This document shows positions 33,152 to 42,482 of a DNA stretch of 42,534 nt, piece after piece. The stretch covers positions 1 through 42,534 of the forward strand of contig NZ_JAELTN010000043.1 of the NCBI RefSeq assembly GCF_016428855.1. The letters are read 5' to 3'. The number at the start of each line of letters is the position of its first letter. The first letter of the stretch is position 1. The notes beneath the pieces were generated by a model. It did no database searches and had not been told where the DNA came from. It saw only the letters and a program-made list of their open reading frames with translations. Made by a program: the position numbers and the translations under genes. This DNA is from Pedobacter sp. ASV28. Its GTDB lineage: Bacteria > Bacteroidota > Bacteroidia > Sphingobacteriales > Sphingobacteriaceae.

Positions 33152-34063
33152 TTATGGGCGTACGTAACCTTTTCTAATTAGGGTGTATTGATCTCTCCAT
33201 AAAGCGTTAGCTCTTGATTGTGGAGCAGTTTCATAATGGGTCACTATCATTTCGTTTTCGTTGATAGTGGTAATTTCATACTCAATTACATTCGATACGC
33301 CTCTGTAAAAGAAGAAAAAAGCCCCACCTTTCAGCTGTAGGTAATGTTTACCATTTCTGATTTCCATTTCCCAATGTTGTATAGGGTCTTTGGGGCTGTA
33401 GTTGATGATCAAATCACCACCGTCTGCTGCAAAAGTGCTTGCGGTACCCCAATTGGCATTCAGTTCCTTTAACCTGAACTGTGTAATCCCATCTATAGTA
33501 CCACCATGACAATAGGAAGAACCATTATTTTTATACAAACATTCTTTGTTGGCCAGTTTAAAGGTGAGCTCATCATCGTAAACCCCTTTATCTTTCTTGG
33601 CCAGGCGGTTCCATGGTGTTGTAGATCCATTGTTGATCAGTTTTACGTGTCCATCTGTTAGCGAATCCAAAACCCATATTTTTCCATCGGGGGTATTTAC
33701 TCCTCCTGTTAAGAAGCCGTACACCGGATCTAAATCTAAGTTGTCGTTTTTGAAAGTTACCAACACAGATTTTTCTACAATTTTTATCCCATTAAAGACC
33801 GATAACGTTACCTTGTATTCTCCTTTAAAAGGATATTTGCCAAGAACAGTGTCGCCAATGGCCTCAACACTATTGCCCAAGTTCCATTTCGCCTTTGCCG
33901 TATTGCCTATTTGTCCATTGATAAATCGATAGACATTGGGTGTTTCCGTTTCCTGGATAATGATATTAATATCGCTTTCTGGAATTGGGGATTCCAGACT
34001 GATGTTTTTCTTACAGGCCATAGCTGTCAAAAACACTAGCATTATAAAAAATAAATTCTTCAT
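33152..34063 (-). CDS. PKD-domain lipoprotein of the PUL
   Basis: The 303-residue lipoprotein (FLTAMAC, Cys17, then KKN) has a PKD/Ig-like domain at about 35-105 with AKWNLGNSV, KGEYKVTLSVFNGIKIVEKS and a C-terminal globular part (about 110-303) rich in Trp and aromatic residues, with GKIWVLDSLTDGHVKLINNG and HYLQLKGGAFFFFYRG. The position directly after susD, where SusE/SusF-type surface glycan-binding proteins sit, suggests a binding role. Similar proteins occur in laminarin- and other beta-glucan-responsive loci. No catalytic residues can be recognised. Gap to SusD is 12 bases, so it is in the same operon. Confidence 0.75.
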   Translation of the reverse strand: MKNLFFIMLVFLTAMACKKNISLESPIPESDINIIIQETETPNVYRFINGQIGNTAKAKWNLGNSVEAIGDTVLGKYPFKGEYKVTLSVFNGIKIVEKSVLVTFKNDNLDLDPVYGFLTGGVNTPDGKIWVLDSLTDGHVKLINNGSTTPWNRLAKKDKGVYDDELTFKLANKECLYKNNGSSYCHGGTIDGITQFRLKELNANWGTASTFAADGGDLIINYSPKDPIQHWEMEIRNGKHYLQLKGGAFFFFYRGVSNVIEYEITTINENEMIVTHYETAPQSRANALWRDQYTLIRKGYVRP

Positions 34064-34075
34064 ATCTTCTTTGAT

Positions 34076-35638
34076 TTAGAAATAACCTTTGTTTTGATTC
34101 AATACGTATTTGGTATTAATGATCTCTTCCTGTGGAATTGGAAACAGGCCATCGGCATTTTTATTGAATTTACTGATGAAAGGTTCGCCCCTGTTAATGT
34201 CTATTTTAGATTGGGCATAATCTAATCCCCTTCTCATCAAATCCCAATACCTTACACCTTCCAAAGCCAACTCTAGCTCTCTTTCTCTATAGATTACATC
34301 TAAGGTTACCGCAGGGGGAATGTAGCCAGCAGCATGGGCTCGTTTGGTTACCTTTTCAAAATAGCTTTGGGCTTTGCCCGAACTTCCACCATGTAGGAGT
34401 TGCAGTTCGGCTGCCATTAAAAGCACATCGGAAAAGCGAATAGTGATGAAGTGATTAGGGAAATTTAATCTGAAATCGCCCCTTGTACTCTGGTTTGCTT
34501 TTAGGGCGAGCCATTTTTTAGGAAAGATATCGGTATTCTGATAGCCTGGGGTAAAAGAAACGGACTGGTTTCTTGGCAATAGGAAAGTAGCGTCCTTTCT
34601 TAAATCATCATTTGGAAAAGTGTTGTAAAATTCAGCATCTATAGGCGCAAAAGACCAGCCCGCCGAATATGGGGAAGCCGAATTTGGATCTCTCATTGAC
34701 CAGAGCATTACGGCTAGATTTCCGTTGGCTTCTTCTCGGTAGCTAAAATTTCCGCTATTGGCCTTTGAAGAATATTGAATTTCAAATACCGCCTCCCTGC
34801 TATTGTGGTTAAATGGAGCCTCGCTTATGAATACATCAGAAAATTTTGGCAATAGATCATGTCCACTGTTATTGATGATTTCTTCCGAAATGTTTAAAAT
34901 CTGCTGCGATGATACATTTGGCATTTCGGTTTTTTTATAATAACCGGTATAATATAGCCAAACACGCATTAAGAGCCCCCTCGCGGCATCAGAAGTTACT
35001 CTTCCATACTCATCGGGTGGAGTATTCTTGTACCTTGGCAGTACATTAATGGCATTAAGCAAATCATCGCCAATTTGTTTGTAAACATCTTCTGGCGAAG
35101 CTTGTTTCTGATTGTATTCTGATGGCGCCAGCACTTTTAAAATTAGTGGTACATTGCCAAAAAGGCGAACCAAATCAAAATAGTAATAGGCCCGCAGAAA
35201 TTTGGCTTCGGCAGCATATCTTTCTCTTACCATTGCATCATCAAAAGTGGCAGCAGGTAATTTTTCTAACAAGATGTTGGTTCTGTAAATACCCGAGTAG
35301 TATTTATACCATAGCGCTTTTGGGGTTAAATCGTCGGTACGCATTGCACCTCTGTCTACCCTTTGTAAAGAGGGCAAGTCTGTTGCCGATGCCCCTCCTG
35401 TAAAACACTTGTCGCCCAGTACTTCGCTAATCAATTGAAAAGGTGCATTTTGGTTTTGTGGTGCATCCCAAAGCAGTACATTATAAGCGGAAGCAAGACC
35501 TTGTAGGCAGTCTTTCTGGTCGCGGTAAAAGTTAGATTCCGTATCCGAAGTAATTGGTTCTAAATCTATGTTTTTGTTGCAAGCTCCCAGGCCAACAGCA
35601 AGTAGGAGCAGTGTTAATCTAATATATTGATATCTCAT
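34076..35638 (-). CDS. susD: SusD-family glycan-binding outer-membrane lipoprotein
   Basis: The 520-residue protein has a lipobox GLGAC (Cys20) and the RagB/SusD fold. An N-terminal part has SNFYRDQKDCLQGLASAYNV and tetratricopeptide-like helices (FLRAYYYFDLVRLFGNVPLI). The C-terminal SusD domain has FPNHFITIRFSDVLLMAAEL and ERELELALEGVRYWDLMRRG, ending FPIPQEEIINTKYVLNQNKG. SusD proteins sit over the SusC pore as a lid and capture oligosaccharides. It follows the susC-like gene by 16 bases on the same strand, so the two form a cognate pair. The length is normal. Confidence 0.95.
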   Translation of the reverse strand: MRYQYIRLTLLLLAVGLGACNKNIDLEPITSDTESNFYRDQKDCLQGLASAYNVLLWDAPQNQNAPFQLISEVLGDKCFTGGASATDLPSLQRVDRGAMRTDDLTPKALWYKYYSGIYRTNILLEKLPAATFDDAMVRERYAAEAKFLRAYYYFDLVRLFGNVPLILKVLAPSEYNQKQASPEDVYKQIGDDLLNAINVLPRYKNTPPDEYGRVTSDAARGLLMRVWLYYTGYYKKTEMPNVSSQQILNISEEIINNSGHDLLPKFSDVFISEAPFNHNSREAVFEIQYSSKANSGNFSYREEANGNLAVMLWSMRDPNSASPYSAGWSFAPIDAEFYNTFPNDDLRKDATFLLPRNQSVSFTPGYQNTDIFPKKWLALKANQSTRGDFRLNFPNHFITIRFSDVLLMAAELQLLHGGSSGKAQSYFEKVTKRAHAAGYIPPAVTLDVIYRERELELALEGVRYWDLMRRGLDYAQSKIDINRGEPFISKFNKNADGLFPIPQEEIINTKYVLNQNKGYF

Positions 35639-35654
35639 GACTTGTTTACATTAA

Positions 35655-38600
35655 TTAAAAACCAACAGTTACTCCAGCCATAATGGTTCGAGGTTGCGGA
35701 TAAACGCCTTTATCTATGCCTAAACCTAAGGCTCCGCCCGATACCTCTGGGTCAAAACCGGTGTACTTGGTCAGTACAAAAAGATTATTTCCCGTTACAT
35801 ATAATCTTATTTTGTCTAGCTTGGCTACCTTAAGGTTGCGGAAGGTATAACCAACCGAAGCATTACGTAATCTTAGGTACGATCCATTTTCTAAGAAGAA
35901 AGTAGATGGGTTAGCAAAGTTTCCGTTTACATCTCCGGCAGCAACTCTTGGATAGGAGTTGGTAGTGCCCTCTCCGTGCCAACGGTTAATAATTTCTACA
36001 GGGAAGTTGGCGGTAGGTAAATCCCATCGGTGTAAGCTGTTGAAAATTTGATATCCGGCTAATCCGTTAAAAAATACGTTTACATCAAAATTGCCGTAAC
36101 GGGCGGTAAAGTTAAATCCGTAGTTGTATTTAGGATGTGGAGAACCAACCATAGAGCGATCGCGGCTATCAATGATCCCGTCTCCATTCAAATCTTTGTA
36201 CCTGATATCACCAGGCAAAGCATTGGGCTGTATTAAACTACCGTTAGGGCCTCTGTATGCATTAATTTGCGCTTGGTTTTGGAAAATGCCGTCCATGGTG
36301 TACATCCAAAAATAACCTAAGGGAAACCCAGCTTCCATACGGGCTATGTCACCTAGTTGATTACCTGCATTACCACCTGTAAGGTAGCCATTGGTATTGC
36401 CCACATGGGTTACTTTGTTATGGTTATAGGCACCGTTGATGTTGGCTTCGATATATAGTTTTCCAAAATCTTTTTGGTAGCCTAAAGAAAGTTCAACACC
36501 TTGATTTCTTACATTTCCGGCATTGCCAGACGGCGCCCCATTACCTACATATAACGGAATAGGAATTCGCAACAAAAGGTCTTTGGTTGCTTTTCGGTAT
36601 AGATCTAAAGTTATCCTGAAATTCTTAAATAACTCTGCATCCACCCCAATGTTGGCCTGTTCAGAAGTTTCCCATTTTAGATCAGGATTAGATACGCCTG
36701 CTGGCGAAGCTCCAATTTGCTGTATGTCTGAGCCGAAATAATAATTGCGGGCATAGGTGCTAATGGTAGATACGAACCCATAATCTGGAATTTGGTCGTT
36801 TCCGGTTCTGCCCCAGCTCGCTCTAACTTTTAATGAATTTACAAAGCGTATATTCTCCAAGAATTTTTCGTTGTGTACGTTCCAGCCAGCAGAGATAGAT
36901 GGGAAGTAACCAAATTTGTTGTTTTTCCCAAATTTGTATGAACCATCGGCCCTAAAGGTGGCGGTCATCATGTACTTGTTGTTAAAGTCGTAAGTTGCCC
37001 TACTAAAGTAAGAGACTAATCCCGAGTGCCAAGCACCTCCAGTTGCAGTTGCGCTGGTATTATCCTTGGCCAAATCTAAATAAGCATATTCGGGATCATC
37101 ATACAGTAATCCATTTTTTGATGCTGATACGTTGGTGCCTCTTCCGGTATTCAAGGTATTTCCTAATAAGACTGAAAAAGTATGTTCACTTATTTTTTTA
37201 TTGTAAGTTAACGTGTTCTCCCAGTTCAAATCTCTACTTTCCGACATAGATTTACTAGTGCCCGTAGCAATGGTTTTGTTTGTTGCATTTAACTCATAGA
37301 TGGGTGTATATCCTCTTGATTCGTTGTTCTGCAGTGCCAAACCTAAACTACTTTTTAATTTTAAATCCTTAATGATTTGGACTTCCCCAAAGGCATCGGC
37401 ATTTATTCTGGTGTAGCCCGAAGATCCATTCGTGTAATATATCCTAGCAATGGGATTGACAATTTCCTGTGATACATAGCGAGAAATAGCGAAAGCTCCA
37501 TCATCATTCATTACCGGTGTTACCGGATCCATGTTGATAGCACCTAATATGGGCCCAGAGTTACCGCTATTGGTAGCAATAGCCGCCCTTTTAACATTAG
37601 TAACGTTAAGGTTAACTCCCGTATTTAGTATGCCTTCTATTACATTTTGCTTGGTGTTGATACGTCCTGTGTACCTATCAAAATCAGATTTGCCTTTGGC
37701 CAAAGTTCCCGATTGTGAGAAGTAGGAAAACGATGAGCTATAGGTATTCTTGGTGGAGCCTCCAGAGATCGAAACCTGATGGTTTTGTATAGGCGCATTG
37801 AAATAAGAAATCTCCCGCTGCCAATCAGTTCCCTTACCCATTTTGTTGATTTCTGTTTCGGAAAAGGGAAGCGCCAAATTGGAATTGAAATGAAGCTCGT
37901 TTTGGATACGGGCATATTGTGTAGCATCCAAAACATCAATATATTTTCTAATGTTTTGAAAGCCTCTGTAATACTCATAATCCAATTTGCTTTTGCCAGC
38001 CTTGCCAGATTTGGTAGTGATAATAACTACGCCGTTTGCACCACGGGCACCATAAATAGCTGCCGAAGCTGCGTCTTTTAGTACTTCCATCGTTTCAATG
38101 TCACGCGGGTTAACCGCCTCTAAATCTCCTCTTGGAAATCCATCTACAATAAACAAAGGGTCGTTAGTCCCATTGGTGCCCACCCCTCTAATGCGGATGC
38201 TTACGCCAGAGCCAGGTTGCCCACTATTCATCATTACGGTTACCCCCGGGGTTTTCCCCTGCAATGCCTGATCTGCCCGCATTATTCCGGGAACTTCCAG
38301 ATCTTTTGCGGTAATGGAAGATATGGCACCTGTTACTAAGCTTTTCTTTTGTACGCCGTAGCCTACTACAACTACCCCACTTAGGGTTTGTACATCTTTT
38401 GATAGTAGTACATTTAACTCGGTCTCATTTTTTAATGCTACTTCTTTTGCCTTCATGCCAATGGCAGAAAATGTTAACGTAGCCGATTGAGCTGCTTTGA
38501 TCGTAAATTTTCCATCATTATCGGTAATGGTAGCATTGTTAGTGCCTTTTACTTTTACAACTGCTCCGGGAATGGTAGAATTATCATCAATGTCCCGCAC

Positions 38601-38699
38601 TACCCCTTTAATGGATACTTGCTCTTGTGCATCAGCAAAATTGCACCAGAAGCACAGCACCAAAACGAGATAAGAAAATGGTGTAAATTTTATTGTCAT
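35655..38699 (-). CDS. susC: SusC-family TonB-dependent transporter
   Basis: The 1014-residue protein has a signal peptide (1-24), a carboxypeptidase-D regulatory-like domain (about 28-105, ISIKG-type start VSIKGVVRDIDDNSTIPGAV), a plug (about 115-230) with VVVGYGVQKKSLVTGAIS and the SusC hallmark ANGVVIITTKSGKAG, and a beta-barrel ending in the aromatic Phe1014 (IMAGVTVGF). It imports oligosaccharides bound by SusD across the outer membrane using TonB energy. It is shorter than sigma-regulated SusC proteins that carry an N-terminal STN signalling domain, which is absent here. Regulation by an anti-sigma factor is therefore unlikely. Confidence 0.97.
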   Translation of the reverse strand: MTIKFTPFSYLVLVLCFWCNFADAQEQVSIKGVVRDIDDNSTIPGAVVKVKGTNNATITDNDGKFTIKAAQSATLTFSAIGMKAKEVALKNETELNVLLSKDVQTLSGVVVVGYGVQKKSLVTGAISSITAKDLEVPGIMRADQALQGKTPGVTVMMNSGQPGSGVSIRIRGVGTNGTNDPLFIVDGFPRGDLEAVNPRDIETMEVLKDAASAAIYGARGANGVVIITTKSGKAGKSKLDYEYYRGFQNIRKYIDVLDATQYARIQNELHFNSNLALPFSETEINKMGKGTDWQREISYFNAPIQNHQVSISGGSTKNTYSSSFSYFSQSGTLAKGKSDFDRYTGRINTKQNVIEGILNTGVNLNVTNVKRAAIATNSGNSGPILGAINMDPVTPVMNDDGAFAISRYVSQEIVNPIARIYYTNGSSGYTRINADAFGEVQIIKDLKLKSSLGLALQNNESRGYTPIYELNATNKTIATGTSKSMSESRDLNWENTLTYNKKISEHTFSVLLGNTLNTGRGTNVSASKNGLLYDDPEYAYLDLAKDNTSATATGGAWHSGLVSYFSRATYDFNNKYMMTATFRADGSYKFGKNNKFGYFPSISAGWNVHNEKFLENIRFVNSLKVRASWGRTGNDQIPDYGFVSTISTYARNYYFGSDIQQIGASPAGVSNPDLKWETSEQANIGVDAELFKNFRITLDLYRKATKDLLLRIPIPLYVGNGAPSGNAGNVRNQGVELSLGYQKDFGKLYIEANINGAYNHNKVTHVGNTNGYLTGGNAGNQLGDIARMEAGFPLGYFWMYTMDGIFQNQAQINAYRGPNGSLIQPNALPGDIRYKDLNGDGIIDSRDRSMVGSPHPKYNYGFNFTARYGNFDVNVFFNGLAGYQIFNSLHRWDLPTANFPVEIINRWHGEGTTNSYPRVAAGDVNGNFANPSTFFLENGSYLRLRNASVGYTFRNLKVAKLDKIRLYVTGNNLFVLTKYTGFDPEVSGGALGLGIDKGVYPQPRTIMAGVTVGF

Positions 38700-38708
38700 A
38701 TACTTGGT

Positions 38709-39944
38709 TTATTTGGTTTGAGTTTGTTGTTCGGCTTTAAGGCCCAAAGCTTTGATATATCCGGTATTTGGCAAGCAATTTTTTTGTTTGATGTTTTCTA
38801 AAAATTGGTGCAAGATTTCTTTGATCTCTGCCCTATCTATTTTGATCTCCCTGATTTCTTTAAATGAACCTCTGTTGGCCTCGGCATAATCTATAAGTGT
38901 TTGATAGTTGGCGGGAAGAGGTATAGAACTAATGTTTTTGGGATTGTCTAACTTTTTGTATGGCCAAAAATGCCATCCAATATTCTGCTTTTCCAATAGC
39001 TCACGAAACTCTTGTACCCATTCATCGGTATTTTCGCCTGTTTCTCCAATGTAAATGGGCACGTTATATTTTTCTCTAAACTCTATAAAGCGTTTAATAG
39101 AACCATAGTTGGGCTGGTCTCCGTATTTGTGGAATGTATAGACTGCTTTTTTGTCAAAAGGCGCGGAAAAAATATTAAAGTTGGTATTCCATTGCGCTCC
39201 GCCATAAAAAATGATATGGTTTTTGTCTACACTTCTAATAGCGGCCGTTAGCTCCCTATATAAGGGCTCGATCAATGGATTTAGTGTTTTAGAATCGAAA
39301 TAATGGGCAACAGGTTCATTCAATAGGTCATAGCCTATGATGATGGGTTCTTTTGCATACCTTTTGGCTATCTTTGTCCAGATATCTATGGTCAACTTTT
39401 GGTTTTCCTTGTTCTCAAATAAGAAAGGATAACCGTAACTGTCATCAATGTTGTCTCCCGTTTGTCCGCCTGGTGCGCAGTGCATGTCTAAAATCACATA
39501 TAGCCCCTCAGCTTTGCACCAGGAAATCACCTTGTCCAGCAATTTAAATCCTCTGGAAGCATCATTTCTTCCCATATAGTTTTCCATGGTAAATAACTTG
39601 TAGTTAAACGGAACCCTCACAGAATTGATCCCTGTGCTTTTAAGGAATTTAATGTCGTCTTGTGTAATGTAGTTTTCGAGAAAAGATTCCCAAAATTTAG
39701 CCGTTTCTGCAGGCCCAATAAGTTGGCTGAGCATATCATGGATCTGACTGGGAGCGTTTGTTTTCTTGAATTTGAACATATATCCCTCTGGAACCAACCA
39801 GTTCCCAAGGTTTGTTCCCTTTATTAAAAAGGGCTGGCCATTGCGGTCTATAATCTCTTTTCCTTTCACGCTAAAGAACTTATCTGTAGCCTGTAATGAG
39901 GTGATTGTTGTAAAAGTAAGTAGTATAAAAAGTAGCTTCTTCAT
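38709..39944 (-). CDS. GH5-like beta-glucanase
   Basis: The 411-residue enzyme has a signal peptide (about 1-19, LLFILLTFTTITSLQA) and a TIM barrel starting with IKGTNLGNWLVPEGYMFKF. The two catalytic residues are visible as Glu210 in IGYDLLNEPVAHY (acid/base) and Glu301 in VPIYIGETGENTDEW (nucleophile). The arginine and histidine of the family are in SVRVPFNYKL and ILDMHCAPGGQ. The NLGNWLVPEG type of opening is seen in exo-beta-1,3-glucanase-like and related GH5 groups. Substrate therefore is probably a beta-glucan, but the subfamily is not certain. The gene precedes susC by 9 bases in the operon. No lipobox is present, so it is periplasmic. Confidence 0.85.
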   Translation of the reverse strand: MKKLLFILLTFTTITSLQATDKFFSVKGKEIIDRNGQPFLIKGTNLGNWLVPEGYMFKFKKTNAPSQIHDMLSQLIGPAETAKFWESFLENYITQDDIKFLKSTGINSVRVPFNYKLFTMENYMGRNDASRGFKLLDKVISWCKAEGLYVILDMHCAPGGQTGDNIDDSYGYPFLFENKENQKLTIDIWTKIAKRYAKEPIIIGYDLLNEPVAHYFDSKTLNPLIEPLYRELTAAIRSVDKNHIIFYGGAQWNTNFNIFSAPFDKKAVYTFHKYGDQPNYGSIKRFIEFREKYNVPIYIGETGENTDEWVQEFRELLEKQNIGWHFWPYKKLDNPKNISSIPLPANYQTLIDYAEANRGSFKEIREIKIDRAEIKEILHQFLENIKQKNCLPNTGYIKALGLKAEQQTQTK

Positions 39945-39950
39945 CTTATG

Positions 39951-41798
39951 TTATTTGTATTTTTTTGCTAATTCATCGTAGTATGCTTTCAATACATAGA
40001 AAGCTTTTTTCTTTTCGCCCTTTTGGTCGAACAGGCCCTTGTTGTTCCAGCCTTGTTGATAAATGGGATTGTTTCTTCTCGGCGACCTGAAATCGGCCAA
40101 TAACCATGGAGATATACCTACGAAATTAGCAGGCATTCTTTTTAACATGGCTACCTGTTCTTGGTAGTACCATTCCTGAAATTCTTCGCTCCAGAGCTGT
40201 TTGGCATCCGCATGATATCCGCCAACGGCTTCGGCGCCCGTTTCGCTTATAAACAAGGGTTTTTTGTAGTGTGTTCCCCAATTTGCCGTTCTGCAACTTT
40301 CAGGTGTTCCGCCATACCATCCCAGGTATTGGTTGAAAGAAACGACATCAACGTATGCGCCCAGCGGATCATCAATCCACCTCATGTTCTCTTCCGAATG
40401 ATAGTTGACTTCTAATGCCGCCGAAACTAAGCGTGTAGGGTCTTGTTTTCTGGCTTCTTGCAATAGGTTTTTCATGAAAAGTGTTCTGGTTTCGCTTACT
40501 GGGGTTTCATTTCCAACAGACCAGATAATAATGCTGGCCCTATTTTTATCTCGGTCTATCATTTCATCGAGCTGCGTTTTTGCTTTTTCGAAAACTTCCT
40601 GGCTTTTGAAATCGATTGTCCAATAAACAGGGATTTCAGACCATACCAACAAGCCCAGTGAATCGGCTAAGCGTGTCATTTTCTCGTCGTGTGGATAATG
40701 AGCCAGACGCACCATGTTACAGCCTAGTTCTCTTGCCCAGCCCAAAAGTTTTTCGGCATCTTTTTGTGTGTTGGCACGCCTTCCCTCGTCTGGAATTTCT
40801 GAGTGGATACTAATGCCTCTAAAAAAAACGGGTTTGTTGTTCAGCAGAATTTTCTCACCCTGTACTTCTATGGTTCTAAATCCAATTTTTTCACTCACCT
40901 TATCGGCACTGGTACTTATGTTTACCTGATAAAGCTTAGGGTTTTCCAAACTCCATAGTGTAAGCTTAGGGGCATTAATTTTTACGGTTGCCCTACCTGT
41001 TGCATTGACAATGAACTTTTGGGAAATCTTTAATTCTGGTATGTCTACCACAACCTCTTGATTGGCGGTTGCATTCTTTACCTCAATCCAGCCGCTAATT
41101 GAGTTCACACCAGTATTTGGTTTCGCCAGTTGGATAAAATAATTGCTAATGAACTGGTTGGGAACTTCTACCAGGCAAACATCTCTAATTATGCCGCCAT
41201 AGTTCCACCAGTCTGTATTTAAGGTAGGTATTTCATCCGCATATCTTTTGTTGTCGACTTTTACAACCAAAAAATTGTCTTTTTCTTTTAATAAGGCCGC
41301 CGGAATCTCAAAATTAAAAGGGCTAAAAGCACCTTTGTGTGCGCCTAATTTCTTTCCGTTTAGGTAAACATCTGCTTTGTAGCTTACGGCTCCAAAATAC
41401 ACGTATAGTTTGTTGTTCTGGTTGGACTTTTTGTAGTCGAAGCTTTTTTTGTACCAAACCGAGCCTTCGTAATAAAGGAATTTATCTGCCTGTGAGTTCC
41501 AGTCGCCCGGAACGTTTAAGGTATATTTGTCATTATAGCCATGTTCTTTTCTGTCCAAAGAATTTGCAGGCACATCAGTATTCCAATAGGCTTCAGGGTC
41601 GTCCTCGGCTCTTTCTTTATACCTGTAATCATAAAAGCCGGTCTCGTAAATATCTATAATGTATTGCCATTTGCCATTGAGGCTGGTTGTTTTTCTACCT
41701 GGAATATTGGTTAACAAATCGGCACTACTAGCCGACAGGTGCATTAGTACCAACACAGGTAATAGCCACCATCTGAAGGGTAGGTTTTGCTTCGTCAA
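39951..41798 (-). CDS. GH2 exo-glycosidase (beta-glucosidase/galactosidase/glucuronidase type)
   Basis: The 615-residue enzyme has a signal peptide (about 8-26), a sugar-binding jelly roll (about 40-215, GSVWYKKSF and AVSYKADVYLNGKKLG), an Ig-like domain (about 216-312) and the GH2 barrel. Glu431 in IIIWSVGNETPVSE is the acid/base and Glu519 in KPLFISETGAEA the nucleophile. NNKG (585-588) gives an N-x-K pattern, which in beta-glucuronidases contacts the uronate, but the same residues occur in other GH2 members. Thus the sugar is not certain. Only a TTG start (41798) gives the signal peptide; there is no in-frame ATG before a stop. It is the first gene of the PUL operon, 6 bases before GH5. 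Confidence 0.85.
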   Translation of the reverse strand: MTKQNLPFRWWLLPVLVLMHLSASSADLLTNIPGRKTTSLNGKWQYIIDIYETGFYDYRYKERAEDDPEAYWNTDVPANSLDRKEHGYNDKYTLNVPGDWNSQADKFLYYEGSVWYKKSFDYKKSNQNNKLYVYFGAVSYKADVYLNGKKLGAHKGAFSPFNFEIPAALLKEKDNFLVVKVDNKRYADEIPTLNTDWWNYGGIIRDVCLVEVPNQFISNYFIQLAKPNTGVNSISGWIEVKNATANQEVVVDIPELKISQKFIVNATGRATVKINAPKLTLWSLENPKLYQVNISTSADKVSEKIGFRTIEVQGEKILLNNKPVFFRGISIHSEIPDEGRRANTQKDAEKLLGWARELGCNMVRLAHYPHDEKMTRLADSLGLLVWSEIPVYWTIDFKSQEVFEKAKTQLDEMIDRDKNRASIIIWSVGNETPVSETRTLFMKNLLQEARKQDPTRLVSAALEVNYHSEENMRWIDDPLGAYVDVVSFNQYLGWYGGTPESCRTANWGTHYKKPLFISETGAEAVGGYHADAKQLWSEEFQEWYYQEQVAMLKRMPANFVGISPWLLADFRSPRRNNPIYQQGWNNKGLFDQKGEKKKAFYVLKAYYDELAKKYK

Positions 41799-41923
41799 AA
41801 TCTTAGCGGTTTAAAATATTTATACTTGGTTAATTGAATAGTGAGACGAATATATTCAAATTACAAGTAGAAAAGCAAATAAAAAATTACATAACATTCT
41901 GATTATCAATTTATTAAAAATAA

Positions 41924-41939
41924 ATTAATACGTATTAAT
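41924..41939. promoter_or_regulatory. 16-bp perfect palindrome upstream of the PUL operon
   Basis: ATTAATACGTATTAAT is a perfect palindrome, 126 bases upstream of the GH2 start. Its ATACGTATTAA core also appears at 9651-9661, ahead of the 7TM-DISM kinase gene. It may be an operator, though AT-rich palindromes arise often by chance. The rest of the 258-bp gap 41799-42056 is AT-rich; I could not identify a clear -33/-7 promoter or a GC-rich terminator for the gene on its right. Confidence 0.35.
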
Positions 41940-42056
41940 ACCATGATGGATTTTGAGCTTAAGTATTGATTTTCAATGCTTAATTAATCTTATGGAAAGG
42001 AGTGTAAAAAAAAAATAACACGCCTGAGAATTAAGGGTATTTTTTGGCTTATTTTT

Positions 42057-42482
42057 TTAAATCAGAGCCAGTTTGTTCCAGCCGTCTTCTCCCGCTCCCT
42101 TAAATTCCTTTTTGCGTTCCTGCATTATTGTTCTAATCTTATTGAGATTTGCCCAGCAGGTAGCTTGTCTAACGTCTAATATTTCTGCCAGCTTATAGGA
42201 GGATATTTTGCCTTTTGTAGTATAAATTATATATACCATATAGAATGCTTTATTTAAGGGTATTCGGCTATTTTGAAAAATAGTGCCATTGATTACGGAT
42301 TCTTCATAATCGCAGGCAGTGCATCTTTTGCTATAGGGATGGTGTCCGGCATAAAACTCGGTATGGTTACATTTTTTACAACAAAAGCCTCTTTTTTCTT
42401 TGAGGTCATTTAAAAACTTGAAACAGGTTTCATTGTCTGGATAGATTTTAATAAACTCTTCATAGCTCAGTATTTTAGACAT
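42057..42482 (-). CDS. IS1595-type zinc-ribbon/HTH protein without DDE domain
   Basis: The 141-residue protein has a zinc ribbon, KRGFCCKKCNHTEFYAGHHP and CTACDYEE (CxxC...CxxC at about 34-37 and 53-56), then the GTIFQNSRIPLNKAFYMVYI helix and the HTH-like SSYKLAEILDVRQATCWANL, in the order of the N-terminal region of IS1595-family transposases. An intact transposase continues with an ISXO2-like DDE nuclease domain of about 150 residues. Here it ends after NKLALI with a normal stop, and no remnant frames follow. I see no terminal inverted repeats at either side. It may therefore be a domesticated DNA-binding protein or a truncated element. The start at ATG 42482 is well supported. Confidence 0.8.
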   Translation of the reverse strand: MSKILSYEEFIKIYPDNETCFKFLNDLKEKRGFCCKKCNHTEFYAGHHPYSKRCTACDYEESVINGTIFQNSRIPLNKAFYMVYIIYTTKGKISSYKLAEILDVRQATCWANLNKIRTIMQERKKEFKGAGEDGWNKLALI

